Assembly (NCBI RefSeq): GCF_036588685.1
Contig: NC_086376.1
Span: forward strand, 9,873,911-9,937,910
Direction of reading: 5' to 3'
Source: Mytilus trossulus
Taxonomy: Eukaryota; Mollusca; Bivalvia; Mytilida; Mytilidae
DNA: 64,000 nt
Shown here: piece after piece, positions 39,425 to 50,100 of the stretch
How the letters are laid out: each line of letters opens with the position of its first letter
Position numbering within the stretch: the first letter of the stretch is position 1
Made by a program: the position numbers and the translations under genes
The notes under the pieces: model-generated
The model's input: only the letters and a program-made list of their open reading frames with translations
Told to the model about the DNA's origin: nothing
Databases searched by the model: none

Positions 39425-41516
39425 TGAAACATTAACTTGGGGCACTAAAGAACCTGTGTTGCTCACCTTGGTATATGTGCAAACCAAAGACACACTCTAG
39501 ATAACATTGTAGATGAGAATAGACTTCATGACAACAATCTCTATTTTGTTTATCTTGTATTACTGATCTTTCAGTATGTTTAGTTCCTTTGACTTATTAT
39601 TAGACCTTACAATGCTGATCATTTTTTGTGGTTTAGTGTTAATTTATCTATCAAATTTAAATGATATGAGCCATATCAGGAAAAAAAATCCTCTAAATAT
39701 TTCTCTATCTTCTTTAGTTTTTGCTCAAAACAGAAGAGAGGGTAAAAAAAGCCTCATTTAGTGGGGGCTATCACACCTATGAACTTTGACAGTCTACTAA
39801 CTATATCGACAAAATTTGACTTATAACAGGGGTTGCCTTGTTGTTCATTTTTGTGATTTAAAGAGTTAATTTATCTATTATAATTTAAATCCTATAAGGC
39901 ATAAGGAGAACAAAAATATTTCTCTCTAAATATCATAGTTTTTATAAATATAATAGGCAAAAATTCATATCATGGTAATCTTTGTAACTCCATCCATAAT
40001 TTGTCCAACAGTTCAGCTTCTTACTTATAATGGACAATTGATACAACAACTGAACTTATTTGCTCCTTACAGAATTTCATCTGTATCAGTTCAAAAATTA
40101 ATGATAAATCTTGCATTTGACCCCTATGTTCTGTTTTTTGTCGTGTACTCCATGTTGTTCAATGAAAGAGAGGGTTTCATTGGTCACATTACTTAAACTT
40201 AATATCCTTTTGATGGTTTCATTATTCTAGAGAAGATTTTTGTAAAATACTACAAGTGTACTAGAAATTACAAAAAATAAATAAAAAATGACTGCAAAAA
40301 CTCCATATAAAGGGGTCAAATGACCATTTTGGTCTTGTTGACTTTTTGAAGATCTTACTTTTTTGTACAATACTTAAGGTTTATGTACCCTTCTGTAGCC
40401 ATTTTTGTATGAATTTTTCAAACCTCAATTGTATCAAAACTACAGATATAATGAATAATAGAGATACACCATTTAGTACATATTCCAAGGGGAAACTTGA
40501 TGCAAAGCATTATTTTTAACTGTTTCATTGCATTTGATAGAAAAAAGGACTTTGTGGCAATTAAATCAAGATTTTTGTAGAAAATCCACAGCCTTTAATA
40601 CAGAGATTTTTGTTTTAAAATTTATAACATAAATTACTCACTTGATTTTCTATGATGTGCTAGTGTTTATTTTTTACAAAAAGTTATATGCAACCTGTAA
40701 ATTCCAAAACACCTTGTGCTGAGTCACTAAAGTCGAGCACCCCCTAAAAGGTGTACTTGATTTTGGCCATATTTATATATGTTTTAACCAATAACTACAT
40801 TTATAAACTTGCTTTAAGGAAATCAATGCTAGCACTGCATGCAATAATCCTCTATATATCAGTCATCAAATTGCTATATATGAGAGTACAAGGATTTAGG
40901 CTGTGGATTTTCTATAAAAATCTTGATTTATTTGCCACAAAGTCCTCTTTTTCTGTTAAATGCAATGGAACAGTAAAAAATAATGCTTTGCATCAAGTTT
41001 CCCCTTGGAATATGTACAAAATGGTCTATCTGTATTATTCATTATATCTGTAGTTTTGATACAATTGAAGTTTGAAAAGTTTGTACAAAAATGGCTACAG
41101 AAGGGTACATAAACTTTAAGATGATAACCAAAAACTGCAAAATTTCTTGATATCACCAAATCAGGTGAAGCAACTCAACAATGGGTTGTGATTTGTCTGA
41201 ATATTTTCAGGGGAGATAGATCTTGACCTGATGAACAATTTTACCCTTTGTTTGAGTTGGCTTTGGTTTCAGAGATATAAGCAAAAAGCTACATTTCACC
41301 CCTATCTTATATTTTTAGCCATGTTGGCCAGCCGGGTCAAAGTACATATTCTTTGAAACTAGATACTAAAATGATGATTGTGGCCAATTTTGATTAAATT
41401 TGGTTTAGTAGTTTCAGAGAAGATTTTTGTAAAAGTTAACGACTAAGACAGACAACGACGACGAACACCAAGCGATGCTTAAATGCTCACTGGGGCTTAG
41501 AGGCCAGGTGAGCTAA
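39425..41516. repeat. Long dispersed repeat of mussel type, interrupted by a nested element
   Basis: It starts near gttgctcaccttggtatatg and ends gaggccaggtgagctaaaaa. In between are tgaccattttggtcttgttg, ataaccaaaaactgcaaaat, agatagatcttgacctgatg, atttttagccatgttggcca and gattttgt..gttaacgac. This order matches, from memory, a very frequent Mytilus repeat of uncertain class. It is diverged. A 746-bp element is inserted at a TTAA (40374-41119). Short open frames at 39576-39761, 39972-40196 and 40751-41053 fall inside and are not genes. Confidence 0.65.
40374..41119. mobile_element. TTAA-flanked non-autonomous element with about 220-bp inverted repeats
   Basis: Arms: about 40378-40597 and 40895-41115, reverse complementary with scattered mismatches (ggtttatgtacccttctg against cagaagggtacataaact). 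Both outer ends are TTAA (40374-40377 and 41116-41119). Removing the insert joins acaatacTTAA to gatgataacc, which restores the flanking repeat as I remember it. A TTAA duplication is typical of piggyBac-type transposition. No transposase lies in the roughly 300-bp centre, and the ends do not begin with the usual CCYT motif, so the superfamily is inferred. Confidence 0.75.
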
Positions 41517-41584
41517 AAATGTTTCTAGAATGAGCTAAATGAAGAATGTTGTACAAAAATACTGATTCAGTTATGATAAATAGG

Positions 41585-42215
41585 ATAATTGTAATTGGTA
41601 AATGGGTTTGTTGCAAGGTTTACATGTCCGCAACACAGGTATTATCTGGCTTTGACCTCATTTTGGTCTGTTGTTCAAGTACTATAAGCAACAGGTCAAC
41701 TATATTTGGTTTATGGAATGATTGTATGGTGTACAAGTCTGTCTTGTATGTATCGTCTGGACCCTGACCTCATTTTCATGGTCCGTTCGTTGGTCAATGA
41801 TATTTTTGTGTTTTTTATAAGTTTTTCAAGTACAATAAGCAGTAGGTCACTTGTATTCGGTGTATGTAATACTTGTGTACATGTCTGCTTGGAAGGTATC
41901 ATCTGACCATGACCTCCGTTTATAGTTCAATGGTAAATGTTAAGTTCTTGTGTTTTGGAATGTTTTTCAAATACAAATAGTAATATGCCATTTACATTTA
42001 GTGTATAAAATAATTGTAAGGTGCACATGTCTATCTGGCAGGTACATGCATACTAGTAAGCTGATCTTGCCGTGACCTCATTTTCATGGTGCATTGGTCA
42101 TTATAAAGTTTTTGTGTTATTGTCGGTTTTTCAATTGGCAGCCTTTTCAATTAGCATACATAATTGGTCAACCATTTTGATAGTTGGTGTTTAATAAATT
42201 GTAAGGATTATATGT
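41585..42215. repeat. Degenerate tandem repeat, about four units of roughly 150 bp
   Basis: The phrases tgacctcattttcatggt, gtgtacaagtctgtcttg / gtgtacatgtctgcttgg / gtgcacatgtctatctgg and tttttcaagtac..aataagca recur every 140-170 bp (near 41590, 41730, 41875 and 42020). I recall the same kind of tandem block in other bivalve sequences. The short open frames at 41546-41906 on both strands lie within it and are not genes. Confidence 0.7.
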
Positions 42216-42617
42216 CTCTTAGATCTGACACAATTAATTTGGCCATGAACTTTGTGACCACATCATTTGGACTCTGATCGATAGTTGTCTTCTTGTGACA
42301 ACCGTATGACAAATTCTTCTTTTATCTTTTTTTGTATGTGTGTCGAGTTAAATGAAAGTTATTGAAAATCCTGAATTTATTTGACCAGTTAGTAATTTAT
42401 TGCTAGTGTAACTCTGAAATTATTCAATTGTTTCTATTGAGATATACAAAAGTAAACATTTGACCATAATAGCTGTAAATGAAACGATTTTTGTTTTCCA
42501 AAAATGTATTTTGTCATTGATGATGTTGCATCTCTTGTTATAACTTTTATACGTTTTGTGTTATCAGTACTTGTAAAAAAGCAAAAGTGTTTGACAAAAG
42601 AAGACGCAATCGTCCTG

Positions 42618-42680
42618 AACATGCATGAAATATTTGACACTGGACGTAAGCGGCAACCCTAAACAATCAGTCAATCAATC
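42618..42680. repeat. SINE-like tail with CAAT/CAGT words
   Basis: atgcatgaaatatttgacac, tggacgtaag, then caatcagtcaatcaatc. Same tail family as at 35655, 39345 and 61832. It runs directly into a 31-bp minisatellite. Confidence 0.6.
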
Positions 42681-42831
42681 AAAAGATGACGCGAGTTATC
42701 ATGTATCAATCAAAAGATGACGCGAGTTATCATGTATCAATCAAAAGATGACGCGAGTTATCATGTATCAATCAAAAGATGACGCGAGTTATCATGTATC
42801 AATCAAAAGATGACGCGAGTTATGTATCAAT
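42678..42831. repeat. 31-bp minisatellite, five units
   Basis: The unit aatcaaaagatgacgcgagt + tatcatgtatc begins at intervals of exactly 31 bp (aaaagatga at 42681, 42712, 42743, 42774 and 42805). The last unit has lost four bases (ttatgtatc). It starts in the CAAT tail of the preceding SINE-like element, which probably seeded it. Confidence 0.95.
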
Positions 42832-43813
42832 CATACAGTAACCCGTCATCAAAGGAAAGACAGACATTGTCTACAGTCGTTAATCCAGCTAAACTATAGA
42901 AAGTAAACACATTAAAATGTCAAGTATTTATTCAGGAGTAGACTAACTCGAATAGCTCAGTGATCTTCAGTCGCTATATGTCAGTGCTCTACAATGGTCG
43001 TCAACTTAGGCAGGGTATGAAAAGTAGTCGTCCGGGATGAAGAGCAAAACATTGAACTCCATTGGAAATAAAGGATGATGAATCAGGGCAGAATTGTTGC
43101 CTTTCAACACTCGCTTAGATATATATTGGAATTAACGTCACAATTTTAACCAGACGTGGCTGCAGCGAGGTAATACACTCGCTCAGCCAAATGCAGACAC
43201 TATAGTCACCCATTAGACTTGCTTTTACGACTAGACCAGAGAAGTCAATATTTATAAAAAACCATCCGACTCCACATTTATACTCAGTATATAAAGTATT
43301 GATGGATTTTATACTGTTGATATAACATTTGTTCAATAATTCAACACATCTGTTATAGAACATTGATTTTAATTTGAATTATCTCATAACAATCAATAAA
43401 ATGTTAACATGTGAAAGACTAATGGTTACAACAATGATATTAGATACATGTTTTCTTATTTACAGAAAAACTGAATGCTGTAAAAATCCCTGATAACTTG
43501 TAATGGGTTGCGCTGAAAATCGCTATTCACACCCCTATTTGGTACTTTTTTTGGTGTCTATTTTTTTTATGTTCATATCTTCATTTTGGAAAGGGTTTTT
43601 TTTTTCTTACGACATCCGTACTATATTTCACCTCAGAACATTTGCACAGATTGAGAAACGAAAACGACAAATGTGGTGTTTACGGATCATCCGAATTTAT
43701 CCTTCCAAAAAAGATTAGTGTATGCTTTTTTTTATCAGTTCCTTTTTTTTCTTTAACATATTTCGAAAAGAATGCGAAAGGTGTCATTAAAGAAACAGGA
43801 TGATATTATTTAT
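42832..43813. other. No gene seen
   Basis: A minus-strand open frame (43115-43363, 82 codons) and a plus-strand one (43503-43718) are present, but neither has splice or motif support. A splice-acceptor-like site followed by eleven codons and a stop lies at 43466-43503; I treat it as chance. Confidence 0.45.
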
Positions 43814-44065
43814 TCTCGCCTACCAAATTCATACCAATCTATGACGTATTGTTAATATTTTAACTTACAGATGTTAATATTGGGGATTTCAGCGTTTAAA
43901 ACAGTAACCAATTCTAACTTCAATGAATTTCGAAATCTAAGCGAAAGGGGAAATTGAAGAAAGGTACTATATGGTTCATTATATGGCACATTGTTAAGTA
44001 TATATATGAGCAATGTGAAACTAGTACGTCAGAGAAAACATCTCGCCTACCAAATTCATACCAAT
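43814..44065. repeat. Diverged duplication marked by an exact 25-bp word
   Basis: The 25 bases starting tctcgcctaccaaattcata occur at 43814-43838 and 44041-44065. Upstream of both copies lie similar words (gcgaaaggtgtcattaaaga and gcgaaaggggaaattgaaga), so a segment of about 100 bp is duplicated. The second copy overlaps the end of the probable second exon of the RING gene. Confidence 0.7.
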
Positions 44066-45148
44066 TAATGTAGCTAATGACCTCCAAGATTTGACCTCTG
44101 TGTTTAATGACAGATGTGATTTGCTGATTGGGTCCATTCTTAACAACGAATTAGTCATATGTTCCATGTTACTTGTATGTGTTGTGGTCTCCTCTTGTGG
44201 CTGTCGAGAGACTGTATACACAATCCTTGGAAAAGACAGAGATTTGTTTCCAAGCTGAAGATTTGTCTGTGTTGCACTATCCTGTGAAAACAAAACAGTC
44301 CTCCATCAAAATCCCCAAATTGCTTCTCCCTTTCATGATCAAATATACAGTAAATATAACAAAGCAGACTAATTGTATCTTCATTTTTTTATTTTCGTGT
44401 TTTTTTATTTGCTTACAGTGGCTGATCCAGAACTTTTCCAACAAGGGGGAAGCACTCACTGACCTAAAAAGGGGGCGCTCAAGTCATGCTTCAGTGATTT
44501 CCTATGTAGCAACCAATTTGTTTCCACTAAAAAAAGGGGGGTCCGCCTATGGCATAAAACTATACTGTTACTGTGCTTAAAAGTAAAACTAACTACAACC
44601 TTTTATTTGCGTAATAATAACAGAGAAGCGAACCAGGCTTAAGCTTGATGTTATCGGTCCTTTTTTTTTAAAATGAGTACAATGTCAATCTCAATGGATC
44701 TAAGTCAGAAGCCACATGAATATTTAAAGTTAAGTTGGGATGAGAAGAACATTGTAATTCATAAACAAAGACTAAAATTTTAAATCGTAAGACATACCCT
44801 TTTGTCCTGGATTTTCCTTCTCAACATTCCAACAGCTTCTGCAGCTGCTTTGTTTTTCATAGTCCATCTCCTCAGATTCATGATTCTCAGCGAATAGTCA
44901 CATTCTGGATGTGGACAGGTCATCACACCACTTTCACCTCTCCTAAAGGCAGCCTTGTACTTCTTCTTAAACTCCATGGCCACTTCATCTCGTAGCGATA
45001 ACAAACAGTCTGAACAGAACGTATGTCCACAAGGCAGTATCCGAGGTTTCCGGAACAAATCTCCACATATGTAACACTTGAGTACTGACATCCATATTCC
45101 CGAGTCATCTGAGGCCTCACTGTCCTCCGTGGAGGAGGATAGGTCCAT
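44021..45148 (-). CDS. RING-finger protein (probable E3 ubiquitin ligase); RING exon 45148-44798 and probable exon 44281-44021
   Basis: Minus strand. Exon 1 from ATG 45148 to 44798 (117 codons) ends at the donor gtatgt. It encodes an acidic Ser-rich start, then a C3HC4 RING finger: C25, C28, C40, H42, C45, C48, C78 and C83, with the typical PCGHTFC core and CP at 78-79, followed by a basic, probably helical tail. Such domains recruit E2 enzymes and transfer ubiquitin. A second exon starts at 44281 after an excellent acceptor (gttttgttttcacag), is in the same phase (0) and stays open for 86 codons to TAG at 44021. It is polar (Ser/Thr-rich) with no known domain. An alternative donor (gtatga) near 44062 would allow further exons. 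A possible acceptor at 45177 means the ATG exon could be preceded by another exon. The family may be TRIM-like, but no B-box or NHL/SPRY domain is visible. Confidence 0.7.
44415..44570. repeat. Dispersed repeat of bivalve type in the RING-gene intron
   Basis: Words gtggctgatccagaactttt, aaaaagggggcgctcaagtc, atgcttcagtgatttcctat and ggggggtccgcctatg follow the order of a G-rich repeat I remember from bivalves. It causes the 135-codon plus-strand and 60-codon minus-strand open frames here, which are not genes. Confidence 0.6.
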
Positions 45149-45176
45149 GTCAATCCTCCCACAATCTGCCGCAACA

Positions 45177-46132
45177 CTGAATATCGATTAATGAACTAAT
45201 TATACTTAAAGCAGATACACCATAGAGGCTTTGTTAAAAGTTAATTTGGATATAAGTATTAGGGAAATAAAGTGAAGAATTCCGATTTCGTATTAATTTA
45301 ATTAATATAGAATTTGCTAGCAATAATCAATGAATAAATCACTAGGTGTATTGACCTTGTAAAGGTAATGTCTTTAATCAATGTTACATCTTCAAGTGTT
45401 GCAAAGGTTTATTTTCGATCTATACGTTTGAATGTCTCTCTGGTAATTTCAACCCTCATCGATAAAGGTTCATAAAGTATTAAATTTCCATTGCTAAAAC
45501 ATTTTTCTCTGGATTTATTGTTATAATTCCAAGAATTATGTCCAACATGCTGTGTCCTCAATTAATGAACACGATGTAGCTTAAAGCAACTGTCTAGTAA
45601 CTCTGAGCAGCCACACAATATGTAATGACATTAGGCATGTATTAAGTATGAAATGAGTATTTTTTAATGAATTGAAAAATAAATTCTGGTCAATGCTTTC
45701 ATATATGTTGTCGGCCCATTCATTCTAATTACAAAATCTTATGAGACATCAATGTTCAATTCGTCAGTGTTCGTTAATAGTAGTATTTGTAAACAATAAA
45801 TGTTGACAACTTCATTTTTCATGATAATTTAGTGATATTGCTGATTTTAAGGACATTGCAGTGGCTGTGCATTGAACTTTTGAATACAGTTCTCTGATAT
45901 AATTGTTTATAACATTTTTCGATTGACTTTATGGACACGCCTTTAGTAGCGCTTCAAAGACAGAAGAAAATAAAAGCAAAGTGAATACTTGCGACAAACT
46001 GAGTCCTCCATGCAGGCACCCGAATTGGTACGGGTGCTCAGAAATGATATAGGTCAAGTATTACATGTGAACGGTGTACTCGACTGTGTAAATACTGAGG
46101 ATGTCACACCTGAACAGAAAGTATAGAACACA
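45177..46132. other. 5-prime flank of the RING gene; no other gene seen
   Basis: AT-rich. If ATG 45148 is the start, the promoter is here. A short hairpin (gcacccg..cgggtgc) lies at about 46016-46038. No exon is supported. Confidence 0.45.
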
Positions 46133-46246
46133 GGAGTCAGTTTAAAAAAAAAAAAACTTGCGACTAAGATTGACCGTAAGTTATGAACAATGCAGTACAC
46201 TTAAAACCAATCTTAGTCGTAAGTTTTTTTGTGAAACAGACTCCAG
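46133..46246. mobile_element. 114-bp palindromic MITE-like element
   Basis: The arms ggagtcagttt..aaacttgcgactaagattg and caatcttagtcgtaagttttttt..gaaacagactcc are reverse complements with few mismatches. The inner stem is 46150-46172 with 46208-46230, one mismatch. I recall similar elements in Mytilus. No coding content. Confidence 0.75.
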
Positions 46247-46315
46247 GCATTTGTCTCAGAAGTTTTTTTCTTCTATATAATTGAATATAACACTATTAAT
46301 GTATATAGTGGAGGG

Positions 46316-46512
46316 ATTGAGACAATTGCCTGTGGTATAGAGTGGGGGATTGAGACAATTGCCTGTGGTATAGAGTGGGGGGATTGAGACAATTGCCTGT
46401 GGTATAGAGTGGGGGGATTGAGACAATTGCCTGTGGTATAGAGTGGGGGGATTGAGACAATTGCCTGTGGTATAGAGTGGGGGGATTGAGACAATTGTCT
46501 GTGGTATAGAGT
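46316..46512. repeat. 34-bp minisatellite, about 5.8 units
   Basis: The unit attgagacaattgcctgtgg + tatagagtgggggg starts at 46316, 46349, 46383, 46417, 46451 and 46485. The first interval is 33 because its G run is one shorter. The minus-strand open frame of 94 codons across it is a by-product of the repeat. Confidence 0.97.
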
Positions 46513-47186
46513 CATTGATAAATACAGCATTTCATGTCTTTGGTCCAATAAAAACAAAGTTAGAAAAAAATGCTATTAATAAAGCAAGGTTTAATACAGA
46601 AGTTAAATACAGTACTATCCAACAAAAATCGTTGACCAGGCTTATCAAAATGTGAACTATTCTATCCTTAGATGTGAAAAACTATAATTCTTTCGTAGCA
46701 CAAAAAAGAATTAAAAAATCCCCTTATATCGAGATATGAAAAGATCCGTTTTCGGTAAATTTAAATTCAGTGCAACTAAGAACAATTTGAAGAGGGCTTT
46801 ATACCAATCTTGAAAGAAAATAACGCCTTTGCCTATCCTTATTTTGGCAAGAAATTGAGGATGAATATAATTTCTTCTCAGTTTGTCCATGTTAAATATC
46901 ATTTAAGGATACCTATATACAAAAAAAATAAAACTATTCTTAATTCTAATTTTATTAATCACAATCAACTTTTACACTGAGGCATATAATCACACTTTTG
47001 AATAGCAGTTTCCCATTAAGAAAGAAAATTGTTTTTTTTTTTACATGTGTCCCCTTTATTCATCATTGACAGTATGTGTAGTCTTCTTTTTCGTCTGAAT
47101 TCCACTGTCACTCTTATTGTTGTTAGTTTATTATTTCAATTGTACTAATGTATGCTGTTACCATTTCATAAAGATAGATATTAGTT
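46513..47186. other. No gene seen
   Basis: AT-rich DNA between two arrays. The 63-codon minus-strand frame at 46711-46902 has no motif or splice support. Confidence 0.5.
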
Positions 47187-50100
47187 CACATGTGGATTGT
47201 CGACAGGCATTCGAAATATAATTCACATCTGGATTATCGACAGGCATACGATATGATTGAAATTAGGATTGTGGACAGGCATTCAATGTTATTGACATGT
47301 GGATTGTCGATAGACATTCTATGTAATTGACATGTGAAATGTCGATAGACATTCGATGTTATTGACATGGGGATTGTCGACAGACACTCAATGTTATTGA
47401 CATGTAAATTATCGATAGACATTCAATGTAATTAAAATGTTGGTTGTCGACAGATACTCGATGAAATTGAAAGGTAAATTGTCGACAGATATTCGATGTA
47501 ATTGACATGCAAATTGTGATACTTGTTGCTTGTCGACAGACATTCGATGTAATTGACATGTGGATTGTTGATAGATATTCGATGTTATTGACATGCGAGT
47601 TGTCGATAGATATTCGATGTTATTGACATGTTGGTTGTCGATAGATATTCGATGTAATTGACATGTGAATTGTCGATAGACATTCGATGTTTTTGACATG
47701 AGGATTGTCGATAGATATTCAATGTTATTGACATGTGAATTGTCGAAAGATATTCGATGTTATTGACATGAGGATTGTCGATAGATATTCAATGTTATTG
47801 ACATGTGAGTTGTCGATAGATATTCGATGTTATTGACATGATGGTTGTCGATAGATATTCGATGTAATTGACATGTGAATTGTCGATAGACATTCGATGT
47901 TTTTGACATGAGGATTGTCGATAGATATTCAATGTTATTGACATGTGAGTTGTCGATAGATATTCGATGTTATTGACATGATGGTTGTCGATAGATATTC
48001 GATGTAATTGACATGTGAATTGTCGATAGACATTCGATGTTTTTGACATAGGGATTGTCGACAGATATTCAATGTTATTGACGTGTAAATTATCGATAGA
48101 CATTCAATGTAATTAAAATGTTGGTTGTCGACAGATACTCGATGAAATTGACAGGTAAATTGTCGACAGATATTCGATGTAACTGACATGCAAATTGTGA
48201 TACATGTTGCTTGTCGACAGACAATAAGTGTAATTGACATGTGAATTGTCGATAGATATTCGATGTAATTGACATGTGGATTGTCGATAGATATTCGATG
48301 TAATTGACATGTGGATTGTCGACAAACATTCAATGTTATTGACATGTAAATTATCGATAGACATTCAATGTTATTAAAATGTTGGTTGTCGACATATATT
48401 CGGTGTAATTGACATGTGAATTGTCGATAGATATTCGATGTAATTGACATGTGAATTGTCGAAAGATATTCGATGTTATTGACATGTGAATTGTCGATAG
48501 ATATTCGATGTAATTGACATGTGAATTGTCGATAGACATTCGATGTTATTGACATGTGAATTGTCGATAGACATTCGATGTAATTGACATGTGAATTGTC
48601 GAAAGATATTCGATGTAATTGACATGTGAATTGTCGATAGACATTCAATGTAATTGACATGTGGATTGTCGAGACATTCGATGTAATTGACATGTGGATT
48701 GTCGACAGATGTTTAAAATGTAATTGACATGTGGATTGTCGATAGACATTCAATGTAATTGACATGTGGATTGTCGACATATATTCTATGCAATTGACAT
48801 GTAAATTGTCGATAGACATTCAATGTAATTGACATGACGGTTGTCGACAGACATTCAGTGTAATGGACATGATGGTTGTCGAAAGACATTGGGTGTAATT
48901 GACATTTGGATTATCGGCAGACATTCAATGTAACTGAAATGTGAATTGTCGAAATCATTCAATGTCATTGACATGCGGATTTCGAGACATTCGATGTAAT
49001 TGACATGTGAATTGTCGACAGACATTCAATGTAATTGACATGTGGATTGTCGACATATGTTTAATGTAATTGACCTGTGGATTGTCGATAGACATTCAGT
49101 GTAATTGAAATGTGGATTGTCGACAGATATTCGATGTAATTGACATGTAAATTGTCGATAGACATTCAATGTAATTGACATGATGGTCGTCGACAGACAT
49201 TCGATGAAATTGACATGTGAATTGTCGAAAACATTCAATGTTATTGACAGGTGGATTTCGAGATATTCGATGTAATTGACATGTGAATTGTCGACATGCA
49301 TTCGATGTTATTGACATGTGGATTGTCGACAGGCATTCGATGAAATAGACATGTGGATTGTTGACAGACATTCGATGTAATTGACTTGTGAATTGTCGAT
49401 ATATTTTAAATGTAATTGAAACGTGGATAGTCGACATGCATTCAATATGGCACGTGGATTGGACAGCCATTCGATATCATTGACATGTAAATTATCGATA
49501 CACATTCAATATAATTGGCACGTGGATTGTCGACAGGCATTCGATGTTATTGACATGTGGATTGTCGAAATACTTTAAATGTAACTGACGCGTAGATTGT
49601 CGACAAACATTCGATATGATTGACATGTTGATTGTCGATATCGATACAATAGATCAATTTGACATGTGGATTGTCGACATGCATTCTATGTAATTGACAT
49701 ATAGATTGTTGACATGCGGTAGATGTATTGACATGCGGATTGTCGACAAGCATTTTATATATAAAACCAATTTGGATTTTCGACCTGATTGACATGTATA
49801 TTTTTTACAGGCAATCGATATTATTGGCATGTGGATTGCCGACAGGCATTCGATATAATTGACATGTGGATGGTTAACCGGCCTTCAATTTAATTGAGAT
49901 GCATATCTTCGACAGGCATTCGATATGATTGACATATGGATTTTGCCAAGCATTCGATATGATTGACGAGTGGATTGTCGACAGACATTCAATATATAAA
50001 ACCAATTTGAATTTTCAACATGATTAACATGTGTATTTTCGACACACTCGATATAATTGACACGTGGATTGTGGACAGGCATTCGATATAATTGACATGT

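Noticed and set aside
40751-41053. 100-codon open frame
   Set aside because: Lies inside the TTAA-flanked inverted-repeat element and has no transposase features.
43115-43363. 82-codon minus-strand open frame as an exon
   Set aside because: No convincing acceptor or donor and no recognisable domain.
43466-43503. Possible last exon on the plus strand (acceptor ttatttacag, eleven codons, TAA)
   Set aside because: Too short to judge, with no partner exon upstream in the same phase that I could find; AS3MT already has a complete end at 38217.
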